Assembly (NCBI GenBank): GCA_019636215.1
Contig: JAHBXZ010000010.1
Span: forward strand, 1 to 64,000
Length of the DNA: 64,000 nt
Direction of reading: 5' to 3'
Origin: Planctomycetota bacterium
GTDB lineage: Bacteria; Planctomycetota; UBA8742; UBA2392
The notes below the pieces were generated by a model. That model had not been told where the DNA came from. It worked only from the letters and a program-made list of their open reading frames with translations, and did not search any database. Shown here piece after piece: positions 1-7,965 of this stretch (positions within the stretch are counted from its first letter, which is position 1; the number at the start of each line of letters is the position of its first letter). The translations under genes were made by a program, and so were the position numbers.

Positions 1-182
1 GGGAATTCGGCAGGCCGGGGGCTTCGTGCACCGTGCACCGTGCATCGCGTTTCGCGTTTCGTTACAGCGCTGCCCCGTGCCCCTGCAAAGCACGGTCTTT
101 GCGCCGGGCGATGCTTCAAACATGAATCAATCAGGCCTGCAGCATTTCGCCCTCGAAAAACACCTGATTCTGGATCGCGCCT
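1..182. other. Upstream stretch without a recognisable gene
   Basis: No convincing coding region is seen here. Positions 26-60 hold two short tandem words (cgtgcac repeated, then cgcgttt repeated), similar in style to the other intergenic word repeats of this window. Open frames across 26-406 look like chance GC-rich frames, because they run through the trp leader, its terminator and the following repeat. Confidence 0.5.
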
Positions 183-211
183 TTGCGTTTGCCGTCGCCA
201 CCGCGTATCAC
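183..211 (+). promoter_or_regulatory. Candidate promoter of the trp leader
   Basis: TTGCGT at 183-188 and TATCAC at 206-211 are separated by 17 nt, a reasonable sigma70-like arrangement. The -10 ends 7 nt before the leader ATG at 219, so the transcript would begin at or next to the start codon. That would explain why no Shine-Dalgarno sequence is visible. Hexamer matches are moderate, so this is inference. Confidence 0.4.
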
Positions 212-218
212 CCTTGCC

Positions 219-293
219 ATGCATTCGAACCTCAACATCCTTGGCGTCGCGGGTTGGTGGTGGAACTCTTCTTCCGGGAGTTGCGCCGCCTAG
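219..293 (+). CDS. trpL: Trp leader peptide (attenuator uORF)
   Basis: This 24-codon frame reads MHSNLNILGVAG-WWW-NSSSGSCAA and stops with TAG at 291. Three consecutive TGG codons (255-263) sit 50 nt before the terminator hairpin that precedes trpE. This is the classic layout of a tryptophan attenuation peptide: when charged tRNA-Trp is scarce the ribosome stalls on the Trp run and transcription continues. No ribosome binding site is seen and the putative promoter abuts the ATG, so leaderless initiation is likely. The peptide itself is expected to have no other function. The symbol is given by analogy with enterobacterial trpL, not by sequence similarity. Confidence 0.85.
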   Translation: MHSNLNILGVAGWWWNSSSGSCAA

Positions 294-322
294 TCGTTAT
301 GGCAAGGCCGCAAGCGCCCGGA
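273..322 (+). promoter_or_regulatory. Predicted trp antiterminator helix
   Basis: TCCGGG (273-278) can pair with CCCGGA (317-322). Inside that, TTGCG (281-285) pairs with CGCAA (309-313), and CC (286-287) with GG (306-307) around a bulged C308. The downstream strand overlaps the 5' arm of the terminator (312-323), so the two structures exclude each other. A ribosome stalled on the Trp codons leaves this helix free to form. A ribosome at the leader stop codon (291) covers its 5' strand. The structure was drawn by eye, without folding energies. Confidence 0.6.
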
Positions 323-347
323 GATTACTCCGGGCGCTTTTGTTTTT
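312..347 (+). terminator. trp attenuator terminator
   Basis: A perfect 12-bp stem (312-323 with 328-339) closes an ATTA loop and runs into TTTTGTTTTT (338-347). It lies between the Trp leader and trpE, so it is an attenuator and not an end-of-operon terminator. Confidence 0.9.
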
Positions 348-359
348 GCCGGACTTCAA

Positions 360-436
360 CTGCGTTTACGGTTGACGGTCCACAGCAACGAAACGCAGGG
401 CAGTAACCGTGAACCGTCAACTGTCGACCGTGAACC
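360..436. repeat. Intergenic word repeat (GTTGACGGT / ACCGTGAAC type)
   Basis: Between the attenuator and trpE. GTTGACGGT at 371-379 is the inverse of ACCGTCAAC at 413-421, CTGCGTTT (360-367) is the inverse of AAACGCAG (391-398), and related words (ACCGTGAACC) recur to 436. The same vocabulary reappears at 14947-15017. It reads through as MNRQLSTVNQ if trpE is started too early at 409, so that extension is repeat-derived. Confidence 0.65.
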
Positions 437-450
437 AAGCAAGGCTTACC

Positions 451-1776
451 ATGACCGTCTCCACGATTGCTGACCTCGAAACCCCGACCTCGCTCTTTCT
501 CAAGCTGGGCGCGCTGAAACCGGCGTTCCTGCTGGAAAGCGTGACCCATGGCGAAAAGGTCGGCCGCTACAGCTTCATCGGCCTGGACCCGGTCAAGCGC
601 GTCGACTACCGCGGCGGCGGCCGCCTGGCTGACGTGATCAGCCGCGAACTTGAGGCCCTGGGCGCGCCCGACGAAAGCGCCCATGCCCTGTGCCGCGGGC
701 TGGTCGGCGCTGTGGCCTTTGAAAACGTGCACGAAATGCTGCCCACAGGCGTAACGGCCCGCGCAACCGATCAGCCCCTGGCCAGCTTTGTCGCGCCGCG
801 GGCCGTGGTCACGTTTGACCACGCCCAGCGGCGCATCGAGATTTCTCACCGCGACGGTGAGGTGGCGGCCCGCGCTCTGCTCTCCCAGGTGCGGGCCGCC
901 ATGGGTTCTCCGATTGCGCCCCTGCCCAGCGGCGGCGAAGTCAGCCCCCCGCGCGCCAGCATTGACGAGCCGGCGTTTCACAATCTGGTCGACCGGGCCA
1001 AGCAGTACATCCGCAAGGGCGATGTGTTCCAGGTTGTGCTCAGCCTGGCCTTTGAGGGCACGACCAGCCTGCACCCGTACCAGGTCTACCGCGCGCTGCG
1101 CCACCTGAACCCTTCGCCGTACCTTTACTATCTCGACCTTGGCGGCACGCACATCATCGGCAGTTCGCCCGAAGCGCTGCTCAAGCTGCAGAACGGCGAA
1201 CTCACGATCCGGCCGATTGCCGGCACTCGCCCGCGCGGCGCCGACGAAGCCACCGACCGCGCCCTGGAGGCCGAACTGCGCGCCGACCCCAAAGAGAACG
1301 CCGAGCACAACATGCTGGTGGACCTCGGCCGCAACGACATCGGCCGCGTGGCCGAGATCGGCAGCGTAAAAGTGCCCGACCTGCGCGTGGTCGAGCGCTA
1401 CAGCCACGTGATGCACCTGTGCAGCACCGTCACGGGCAGGCTGTCGCCCAAACACGCGCCTCTGGCGGCGTTTGCCAGCGCGTTTCCGGCGGGCACCGTT
1501 TCCGGCGCGCCCAAGATCCGGGCCCTTCAGGTGATTGACGAGCTTGAGGCCGCGCCGCGCGGCTTTTACGCGGGCAGCGTCGGTTACTTCACGGCCGCGG
1601 GCGACTTTGACCAGGCAATCTGCATCCGCACGATTGTCATGCGCAACGGGCGCTACACGGCCCAGGCGGGCGCGGGCATTGTCGCCGACAGCGACCCCGC
1701 CGCCGAGTACCAGGAGATCCGCAACAAGGCCGCAGCCCTGTTGAAATCCCTGGAGTTCGCCAGAACAGAGCTTTGA
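451..1776 (+). CDS. trpE: Anthranilate synthase component I
   Basis: Converts chorismate plus ammonia to anthranilate, the first step of Trp synthesis, with TrpG supplying ammonia from glutamine. About 441 residues if started at ATG 451, which drops ten codons that fall inside the upstream repeat. The chorismate-binding core shows PIAGTRPRGA, EHNMLVDLGRNDIGRV and VSGAPKIRAL. The LLES motif (Ser near residue 30) of the Trp feedback site is present, so the enzyme is probably inhibited by tryptophan as well as attenuated. First gene of trpEGDCFBA-aroF. The length is slightly shorter than many TrpE proteins but all catalytic blocks are there. Confidence 0.96.
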   Translation: MTVSTIADLETPTSLFLKLGALKPAFLLESVTHGEKVGRYSFIGLDPVKRVDYRGGGRLADVISRELEALGAPDESAHALCRGLVGAVAFENVHEMLPTGVTARATDQPLASFVAPRAVVTFDHAQRRIEISHRDGEVAARALLSQVRAAMGSPIAPLPSGGEVSPPRASIDEPAFHNLVDRAKQYIRKGDVFQVVLSLAFEGTTSLHPYQVYRALRHLNPSPYLYYLDLGGTHIIGSSPEALLKLQNGELTIRPIAGTRPRGADEATDRALEAELRADPKENAEHNMLVDLGRNDIGRVAEIGSVKVPDLRVVERYSHVMHLCSTVTGRLSPKHAPLAAFASAFPAGTVSGAPKIRALQVIDELEAAPRGFYAGSVGYFTAAGDFDQAICIRTIVMRNGRYTAQAGAGIVADSDPAAEYQEIRNKAAALLKSLEFARTEL

Positions 1777-1786
1777 ACGGCGGGCG

Positions 1787-1851
1787 CTCGCAGAGGCGCG
1801 GAGAGGCAGAGAACAGCAGGACTCGGGAACTCGCAACTCAGGACTCAGAAC
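1787..1851. repeat. Two intergenic word repeats in tandem
   Basis: The trpE-trpG gap consists almost entirely of a CTCGCAGAGGCGC-type word (1787-1811) followed by a run of ACTC/CAGAAC words (1819-1851). The first recurs as an inverted pair at 17488-17647, the second at 6873-6903 and 62867-62920. AGGA inside the second word, 8 nt before the trpG ATG, may act as its ribosome binding site. Confidence 0.65.
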
Positions 1852-2418
1852 ATGGTTCTTCTCATAGACAACTACGATTCCTTCACCTTCAACCTGTACC
1901 AGTTGATTGCGGGCTTCGGCGTTGAAGTGAACGTGCGCTACAACGACCAGGTGCGCCCGGCGGACATTGAACAGGCCCGCGCGATTGTGATCTCACCCGG
2001 CCCCGGCAACCCCGACCAGGCCGGGCAGACACTGGCGATCATCCGCGAACAGTCCGGGCGCAAACCGATCCTGGGGGTGTGCCTGGGGCACCAGGCCATC
2101 GGCCAGGCGTTTGGCGGCAAGGTGGTGCAGGCCGGCAAGCAGATGCACGGCAAGCAGAGCCGCGTGTACCATGACGGGCAGGGGCTTTACGCCGGGCTGC
2201 CCGCACCGTTTGAGGTGGGCCGCTATCACTCGCTGGTGGTCGAGGAATCCAGCCTGCCCAAGGAACTCGAGATCACGAGTTACACCAGCGAAGGTGAAAT
2301 CATGGGGCTGAGGCACCGCAGCCTGCCTGTGGAGGGCGTGCAGTTTCATCCCGAAAGCATCCTGACACCGCACGGGCCGCGGCTGGTGCAGAAGTTTCTG
2401 GAACGGGTGGCGTCATGA
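1852..2418 (+). CDS. trpG: Anthranilate synthase glutamine amidotransferase
   Basis: Class I glutamine amidotransferase that releases ammonia from glutamine for TrpE. 188 residues, normal for the family. The N-terminus LLIDNYDSFTFNL, the nucleophile Cys77 in GVCLGHQAIG, and the His-Glu pair in VQFHPES are all visible. It is separated from trpE by repeat words only and its last four bases (ATGA) overlap the trpD start, indicating translational coupling. A dual role in folate synthesis (PabA) is possible but cannot be judged here. Confidence 0.96.
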   Translation: MVLLIDNYDSFTFNLYQLIAGFGVEVNVRYNDQVRPADIEQARAIVISPGPGNPDQAGQTLAIIREQSGRKPILGVCLGHQAIGQAFGGKVVQAGKQMHGKQSRVYHDGQGLYAGLPAPFEVGRYHSLVVEESSLPKELEITSYTSEGEIMGLRHRSLPVEGVQFHPESILTPHGPRLVQKFLERVAS

Positions 2419-3413
2419 ACGCACAGGCGACACTGGATCACCTGGCCCAGGGCCGCGACCTTGATGCCGCCGCGGCCGAGGCATTGATCGGCGAACTGGT
2501 TGACCCGGCCACGCCCGAGGCGCTGATTGCGGCGATCCTTACCGCCCTGCGCGCCAAGGGCGAATGCACGGCCGAACTGGTGGGCGTCACCCGCGCGCTG
2601 CTGGCCCGTGCCGGCACACTTCCCGGCGCGCCAACCCCGGCCGTGGACACCTGCGGCACCGGCGGCGACCGCAGCGGGACATTCAACATCAGCACCGCCG
2701 CCGGCCTGGTGGCTGCGGCCTGCGGCGTGCCGGTGGTCAAGCACGGCAACCGCAGTGTGACAAGCAAAAGCGGCAGCGCCGACGTGATTGAGGCTTTGCG
2801 CATCCCGATGCAGGCGCCCGGCGCGGCCCCGGCTCATGCGCGATTTGTCTTTCTGTTCGCGCCGCACTTTCACCCGGCGCTGGCGCGCATTGGCCCCGTG
2901 CGCAAGGCGCTGGGCATTCGCACCGTGTTCAACCTCGTGGGCCCGCTGGCCAACCCGGCCCGGCCCGACTACCAGCTGGTCGGCGTGGCCGCGCCCGAAC
3001 GCCTGATTGCCATGGCCGAAACCCTGCGTGGCCTGGGGCGCAGGCGCGCCTTTGTCGTGCACGGCGAAAACGGGCTGGATGAAGCCACCACCGCGGGCGT
3101 GACGCGCCTGATTGAGGTTGACTCCGACGGCCTGCGCGAACGCACCATCCGCGCGGCCGATTTCGGCCTGGACGAATGCAGCCTTGCCGACCTGCGCGGA
3201 GGCGACGCAGCCGAAAACGCCCGCACCATCGAAGCGATCCTGGCGGGCACCAAAGGCCCTGCGCGCGATACAGTCGTGCTCAATGCCGCGCTGGTGCTGC
3301 TGCTGACCGGCCGCGAAAGCGACAGCAGGCAGGCCGCGCGCCGCGTTGAACAGGCTGTCGACAGCGGCGCGGCCAGGGTGCTGCTTGCGGAACTGCGAGG
3401 CCGGCGTGCCTGA
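2415..3413 (+). CDS. trpD: Anthranilate phosphoribosyltransferase
   Basis: Transfers the phosphoribosyl group of PRPP to anthranilate. 332 residues. The PRPP-binding segment DTCGTGGDRSGTFNIST and the following KHGNRSVTSKSGSADV block are canonical. The start overlaps the trpG stop by 4 nt; the stop lies within the first codons of trpC. It is a stand-alone TrpD, not fused to TrpG. Confidence 0.96.
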   Translation: MNAQATLDHLAQGRDLDAAAAEALIGELVDPATPEALIAAILTALRAKGECTAELVGVTRALLARAGTLPGAPTPAVDTCGTGGDRSGTFNISTAAGLVAAACGVPVVKHGNRSVTSKSGSADVIEALRIPMQAPGAAPAHARFVFLFAPHFHPALARIGPVRKALGIRTVFNLVGPLANPARPDYQLVGVAAPERLIAMAETLRGLGRRRAFVVHGENGLDEATTAGVTRLIEVDSDGLRERTIRAADFGLDECSLADLRGGDAAENARTIEAILAGTKGPARDTVVLNAALVLLLTGRESDSRQAARRVEQAVDSGAARVLLAELRGRRA

Positions 3414-4188
3414 TTTTCTGGCCGAGATGGCGGCATCCAGCAAGGCCCGCGTGATCGAGGCCCGCAAACGCACGCCCGAGGCCGAAATGCGCGCCCTGGC
3501 CGAGCAATCGCCGCCGCCGCGCCAGCCGGTGTTCGTGCCGGGCGAACTGGCCGTGATTGCGGAGATCAAGCGCGTGTCGCCTGCGCGCGGCGCCTTGAAC
3601 ACGGGTGTCAACGTGGCCGATCGCGCCCGCGAATACGACGCCGCCGGAGTCCTGGCGATCAGCGTGCTGACGGAACCCTCCCGCTTTGCGGGCTCACTGG
3701 ACGACCTGCGCGCCGCCCGCGCGGCGGTGCAGACGCCCCTGCTTCGCAAAGACTTCATTGTTGATTCATACCAGCTGCACGAGGCCCGCGCCCACGGCGC
3801 CGACGGCGTACTGCTGATCGTGCGCATGCTGGACGACGCGCAACTGCGCGACCTGCTGGCGCTGGCGGAATACCTGGGGCTGTTCGCGCTGGCCGAGGCG
3901 TTTGACGCCCGCGACATCGAACGCGCGCAGGCCGCCAACGCCCGCATGATCGGCGTGAACTGCCGCAACCTGGCTGACCTCAGCATTGACTTCGCGCGCT
4001 TTGCCGCCCTGCGCGCGAACATGGACGCCTCGCGCATCGCCGTGGCCGAAAGCGGCATCACCACGCCGGCAGAGTTTGCCCAGGTGGCGGCGCTGGGTTA
4101 TCACGCGGCGCTGATCGGCAGCGCGCTCATGCAGGGCCGCAACGGGCAGGCGGCCCTGCACGACCTGCGCGGCGGGGTGGCTCGATGA
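3406..4188 (+). CDS. trpC: Indole-3-glycerol phosphate synthase
   Basis: TIM-barrel enzyme that closes the indole ring from CdRP. The open frame extends back to 3346, but those codons lie inside trpD. GTG at 3406, preceded by GCGAGG, gives a 260-residue protein starting VPDFLAEM, close to family length. Signature blocks: VIAEIKRVSPARG (catalytic Lys), LLRKDFIVDSYQLHEARAHGAD, IGVNCRNL, VAESGI. It overlaps the trpD stop by 8 nt and trpF by 4 nt. Confidence 0.94.
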   Translation: MPDFLAEMAASSKARVIEARKRTPEAEMRALAEQSPPPRQPVFVPGELAVIAEIKRVSPARGALNTGVNVADRAREYDAAGVLAISVLTEPSRFAGSLDDLRAARAAVQTPLLRKDFIVDSYQLHEARAHGADGVLLIVRMLDDAQLRDLLALAEYLGLFALAEAFDARDIERAQAANARMIGVNCRNLADLSIDFARFAALRANMDASRIAVAESGITTPAEFAQVAALGYHAALIGSALMQGRNGQAALHDLRGGVAR

Positions 4189-4781
4189 TCAAGATCTGCG
4201 GCATCCGTGACATCGAATCGGCCCGCGCCGCCATCGAGGCCGGGGCGACGGCACTGGGCATGGTGTTCGCGCCATCGCCGCGCCGCATCACGCCCGAAGC
4301 AGCCACGCAGATCTGCCACTGGGCGCCCGACTTTGCCGCCCTCGTAGGGGTGTTTCGCGGCATGCTGCTGGACGACATCCGCGCGATCATCGCCCGGGTG
4401 CCGCTGACGGCCGTGCAGGTTCACATCGAACCCGGCCTCGAACTGCCCGAAGCACTGGAGGGGCTGGAAGTCATCCCCGCCGGCTCGCTGGCCGAGGTCG
4501 CCAGCCTGCCGCACGCCCGTGTGCTGGTGGATTCGCCCGCCGGGGCGGGCTCTGGCCAGGCCTGGGATTACGCCCGCGCCCGCAAACTGTGCGAAAGGCG
4601 CCCGGTGATCCTCGCCGGCGGCCTGCGTGTGGCCAACGTGGCCGCCGCGATTGCCGCCGCCCGCCCCGCCGGTGTTGACGTGTCAAGCGGCGTAGAGGTC
4701 GAACGCGGCGTGAAGGACCCCGGCATGATCCTGGCTTTCTGCGCGGCCGCGATGGCGGCCATGAACGAGGTTCAACCATGA
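4185..4781 (+). CDS. trpF: Phosphoribosylanthranilate isomerase
   Basis: Amadori isomerase converting PRA to CdRP. 198 residues, typical size. It starts MIKICGIRD, the conserved K-x-CG motif holding the catalytic Cys; [11 protein letters not shown] and the C-terminal ILAGGL and GVDVSSGVE blocks are phosphate-binding elements. Four-base overlaps with trpC and trpB indicate a tightly coupled operon. In biochemical order TrpF acts before TrpC, whatever the gene order. Confidence 0.95.
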   Translation: MIKICGIRDIESARAAIEAGATALGMVFAPSPRRITPEAATQICHWAPDFAALVGVFRGMLLDDIRAIIARVPLTAVQVHIEPGLELPEALEGLEVIPAGSLAEVASLPHARVLVDSPAGAGSGQAWDYARARKLCERRPVILAGGLRVANVAAAIAAARPAGVDVSSGVEVERGVKDPGMILAFCAAAMAAMNEVQP

Positions 4782-5941
4782 CCACCACCGCACCCGGAAG
4801 ATTCGGCGTTTACGGCGGGCGCTATGTGCCCGAAACGCTGATGGCGAACCTGATTGCCCTGGAAGCCGCGTTTGAAGACGCCCGCCGCGATGCCGCGTTT
4901 CTGGCCGAGTTCCAGTCCACGCTGGCGCACTTTGTGGGCCGCCCCACGCCGCTGTATCACGCGCAACGCCTCAGCCAGGTCTACGGCGGGCAGGTGTACC
5001 TCAAGCGCGAAGACCTGACCCACACCGGCGCGCACAAGATCAACAATGCCGTGGGCCAGGCCCTGCTGGCCAAACGCCTTGGCAAGCGTCGCATTGTCGC
5101 CGAAACCGGCGCCGGCCAGCACGGTGTCGCCACGGCCGCGGCCTGCGCGAGGCTGGGCCTGGAGTGCATTGTCTACATGGGCGCGCTGGATTGCGAACGC
5201 CAGCGCCCGAACGTGGAACGCATGCGCCTGCTGGGCGCGACAGTGAAACCTTGCGACGCCGGCAGCCGCAACCTGAAAGTCGCCATCAACGAGGCGATCC
5301 GCGACTGGATTGCCAACCCCGACAGCACCCACTACCTGATCGGCAGCGTGGTCGGCCCGCACCCGTACCCGCTGATGGTGCGCGAGTTCCAGCGCGTGAT
5401 CGGCGACGAGGCCCGCGCCCAGTTTACGCGCGTAGCCCCGCGGCCTGACGCGGTGATTGCCTGCGTCGGCGGCGGCAGCAACGCCATGGGCATCTTTGCC
5501 GGGTTTGTCGATGACCCGCAGGTCGAGCTGTTCGGAGTCGAGGCCGGCGGCGACGGCGCGACCACGGCCGCCACCCTGAACACCGGCCGCCCCGGCGTGC
5601 TGCACGGGGCGTTGAGCTATCTCTTACAGGATGCCGAAGGCCAGGTGCTGAACACCCACAGTGTCGCCGCCGGCCTGGATTACCCCGGCGTCGGGCCTGA
5701 ACACAGCTTTTTCAAGGATACCGGCCGGGCGCGCTATGAAACCGTGAGCGACACCGAGGCCCTGGCCGCATTCAAGGAAACCTGCGCGCTGGAGGGCATC
5801 ATCCCCGCCATTGAATCCAGCCACGCGGTTGCCTTTGCCCGCAGGCTGCTGGCGAATCGGCCCGGCCTGCGCGTGATTGTGAACCTGTCAGGCCGGGGCG
5901 ACAAAGACCTGCCCGGCCTGCTGGCCAAAGGACTGGTGTAA
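4778..5941 (+). CDS. trpB: Tryptophan synthase beta chain
   Basis: PLP enzyme that condenses indole with serine. 387 residues. Lys87 in [10 protein letters not shown] is the PLP Schiff-base residue; the GGGSNA phosphate-binding loop and the C-terminal SGRGDKD are present. This is the TrpB1 type that works with TrpA, encoded next. It overlaps trpF by 4 nt and is followed by an 80-nt gap before trpA. Confidence 0.97.
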   Translation: MTTTAPGRFGVYGGRYVPETLMANLIALEAAFEDARRDAAFLAEFQSTLAHFVGRPTPLYHAQRLSQVYGGQVYLKREDLTHTGAHKINNAVGQALLAKRLGKRRIVAETGAGQHGVATAAACARLGLECIVYMGALDCERQRPNVERMRLLGATVKPCDAGSRNLKVAINEAIRDWIANPDSTHYLIGSVVGPHPYPLMVREFQRVIGDEARAQFTRVAPRPDAVIACVGGGSNAMGIFAGFVDDPQVELFGVEAGGDGATTAATLNTGRPGVLHGALSYLLQDAEGQVLNTHSVAAGLDYPGVGPEHSFFKDTGRARYETVSDTEALAAFKETCALEGIIPAIESSHAVAFARRLLANRPGLRVIVNLSGRGDKDLPGLLAKGLV

Positions 5942-6021
5942 CAGAAGCCCCGTGGCAGGAACCGCAAGCGCCAGCGCGCGGTGCAGTGCAGCAAGGCGCG
6001 AATCAAACACAGGTAACAAAC

Positions 6022-6867
6022 ATGCAATCAAACCCGATCACAGCCGCCTTCGACCGCGCCCGCGCCGCCAGACGCCGCGCACTGGTGCCGTTTCTGATGT
6101 CGGGCTATCCCACGCGCGAGGGTTTCCGCGCCGCACTGGCCGAGGCCGCGACCTTGGCCGACGTGATCGAAGTGGGCGTGCCGTTTTCGGACCCGCTGGC
6201 CGATGGCCCGGTGATCCAGGCCGCCGCGGCCCAGGCGTTGAAACAGGCCACGACGCTGGCGCAGACGCTGGAGGACATCGCCGCGTACAGACTTGAGCCC
6301 CAAGCGTCAGCGCGGGGGCAGGCCCCGGAGCCGACTGCGACCCCGTCGCTGACGCTCCGGGCTCAAGACGGCTTTACGCCGCCGGTTGTCCTGATGCTCA
6401 GCATCAACCAGGTGCTTGCCGGGGGGGCGCAGAACTTCGCACAACGGCTGAAGGCCGCGCAGGTTGCCGGGGCGATTGTGCCCGACCTGCCGCATGAAGA
6501 GGCCGGCTCACTGAATGCCGAGTTTGCGGCCCACGGCCTTGCGTTGTTGAACATGCTGGCGCCGACAACTTCGCCCGAACGCACCAGGGCCATCGCCCAA
6601 AGCGCGCGGGGCTTTCTGTACCTGATCAGCAGCGCGGGCGTAACCGGTACGCGTGACACGTTTCCGTCCGAAACGCTGGCCTACATCAAGCGTGCCAAGG
6701 AACTTTCGGGCGCGCCGGTGTGCGTCGGCTTCGGCATCAGCAAACCGGAGCACGTCAGGCAACTCGCCGACGCCGACGGGTTCATTGTCGGGTCGGCGAT
6801 CATCAAGGCCCAAAGCGAAGGCCGAAACATTGCAGACGTTCTGCAACCGCTAAGGCAGGCGCTGTAA
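6022..6867 (+). CDS. trpA: Tryptophan synthase alpha chain with a repeat-encoded insertion
   Basis: Cleaves indole-3-glycerol phosphate and channels indole to TrpB. ATG at 6022 with AGGTAA upstream is preferred over GTG 5986. The catalytic Glu (IEVGVPFSDP) and Asp (ADGP) are present. Between DIAAYR and FTPPVVLML, where the family usually has a short helix-strand link, residues about 91-116 are extra and Pro/Ala/Gln-rich. The DNA for this insertion is a 76-nt inverted repeat (6292-6367). The frame is intact, so the protein is probably functional with a surface loop. The segment after the insertion (SINQVL) also differs from the usual YYNP-type sequence. Confidence 0.93.
   Translation: MQSNPITAAFDRARAARRRALVPFLMSGYPTREGFRAALAEAATLADVIEVGVPFSDPLADGPVIQAAAAQALKQATTLAQTLEDIAAYRLEPQASARGQAPEPTATPSLTLRAQDGFTPPVVLMLSINQVLAGGAQNFAQRLKAAQVAGAIVPDLPHEEAGSLNAEFAAHGLALLNMLAPTTSPERTRAIAQSARGFLYLISSAGVTGTRDTFPSETLAYIKRAKELSGAPVCVGFGISKPEHVRQLADADGFIVGSAIIKAQSEGRNIADVLQPLRQAL
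6292..6367. repeat. Palindromic repeat inserted inside trpA
   Basis: The left arm 6292-6312 (starting CTTGAGCCCC) and right arm 6347-6367 (ending GGGCTCAAG) are inverse complements at 19 of 21 positions, around a 34-nt centre. The AAGCGTCAGCG word resembles short palindromic repeats I associate with planctomycete intergenic regions (recollection, not a search). Here it is inside a coding gene and translated in frame. Confidence 0.8.
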
Positions 6868-6872
6868 CCAAC

Positions 6873-6903
6873 CCAGAACTCAGAACTCAGAACTCAGAAC
6901 TGG
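6873..6903. repeat. CAGAACTC tandem word repeat
   Basis: More than three tandem copies of the octamer CAGAACTC, bounded by CCAG and CTGG, fill the trpA-aroF gap. Related words lie at 1819-1851 and 62867-62920. Confidence 0.8.
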
Positions 6904-6911
6904 ACACACCC

Positions 6912-7943
6912 ATGATCGTCACCATGCAGGCCGGGGCCACACTCAAGGAAATCACCGGCGTCATCAAGCTGCTGGAAACCTTCGGCGCGACGCCCAGCAT
7001 CAGCCGCGATTGCGGCAACACGCTGGTCACCGCGCCCAACAGCCGCACACCGATTGACGCGCAGCAGTTGCGCGCCCTGCCCGGCGTAACCGACGTGCAC
7101 GAAGACGTGCACCCTTTCAAGCGCGTCAGCCGTGACTATCACCCCGACAACACCGTGGTCGAGGTCAAGGGCGTGAAGTTCGGCGATGGCAGCTTCCCGA
7201 TCATTGCCGGCCCCTGTGCCGTCGAAACCGAAACCCAGATCCACGACGCCGCCAAAAACGTGGCCCAGCGCGGCGCGCAGGTTCTGCGCGGCGGCGCCTA
7301 CAAGCCGCGCACGTCGCCTTACGCGTTTCAGGGCCTGGGCGAGCCCGGCCTGAAGTTCATGGCCGAAGCCGGCCGCGCGCACCGGCTGGCGACGGTCAGC
7401 GAAGTGATGAGCATCCACCAGATTGAGCCCGTGGCGCGATACATCGACATCCTGCAGATCGGCGCGCGCAACATGCAGAACTTTGACCTGCTGAAAGAGG
7501 TCGGCAAGGTGGACAAGCCGGTGATGCTCAAGCGCGGCCTGAGCGCGAAGGTGGAAGACCTGCTGCTGGCCGCCGAGTACATCCACGACGCGGGCAACCC
7601 GCGCATCATTTTATGCGAGCGCGGCATCCGCACGTTTGAAACCGCCACGCGCAACACGCTGGACATCGCGGCCGTGCCCGTGGTGAAAGAACTTTCGCAC
7701 CTGCCGATCATCATCGACCCGGCCCACGCCAGCGGCAAACGCGAGTACGTCAAGGCGCTGACGCTCGCCGCCATGGCCGTGGGTGCCGACGGCGCAATGG
7801 TCGAGGTGCACCCCGTGCCCGCCAAGGCGCTCAGTGACGGCCGCCAGAGCCTGCATTATCACGAGTTTGAAGAACTGATGGGCGAAGTACGGCGCTATCG
7901 CGAACTGCGCCAGCCCGCAGGCGTTCACGCGGCGGCGCGGTGA
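6912..7943 (+). CDS. aroF: 3-deoxy-7-phosphoheptulonate (DAHP) synthase, regulated type
   Basis: First enzyme of the shikimate pathway (PEP plus erythrose 4-phosphate). The frame opens further upstream inside trpA, but ATG 6912 starts the family N-terminus MIVTMQAGAT, giving 343 residues. Residues about 1-70 form the ferredoxin-like regulatory domain of Thermotoga-type DAHP synthases, known for feedback inhibition by aromatic amino acids. The barrel carries GPCAVET, RGGAYKPRTSPYAFQG, QIGARNMQNF, LKRG and IDPAHASGKR. As the last gene of the trp operon it would place chorismate supply under the same Trp attenuator. The symbol aroF is a class label. Confidence 0.93.
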   Translation: MIVTMQAGATLKEITGVIKLLETFGATPSISRDCGNTLVTAPNSRTPIDAQQLRALPGVTDVHEDVHPFKRVSRDYHPDNTVVEVKGVKFGDGSFPIIAGPCAVETETQIHDAAKNVAQRGAQVLRGGAYKPRTSPYAFQGLGEPGLKFMAEAGRAHRLATVSEVMSIHQIEPVARYIDILQIGARNMQNFDLLKEVGKVDKPVMLKRGLSAKVEDLLLAAEYIHDAGNPRIILCERGIRTFETATRNTLDIAAVPVVKELSHLPIIIDPAHASGKREYVKALTLAAMAVGADGAMVEVHPVPAKALSDGRQSLHYHEFEELMGEVRRYRELRQPAGVHAAAR

Positions 7944-7965
7944 CGCGGCGAGTCACAGCTTCTTG

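Noticed and set aside
26..406. Two overlapping plus-strand frames before trpE
   Set aside because: They cross the trp promoter, leader and terminator in other frames than the WWW peptide and show no recognisable protein.
325..1836. Long minus-strand open frame (503 codons) opposite trpE
   Set aside because: GC-rich codon bias of trpE keeps the complementary frame open; the protein is Ala/Arg/Gly-rich with no family similarity and would run through the trp attenuator.
6720..6911. N-terminal extension of DAHP synthase from 6720
   Set aside because: The extra 64 residues are an out-of-frame reading of trpA plus the CAGAACTC repeat.
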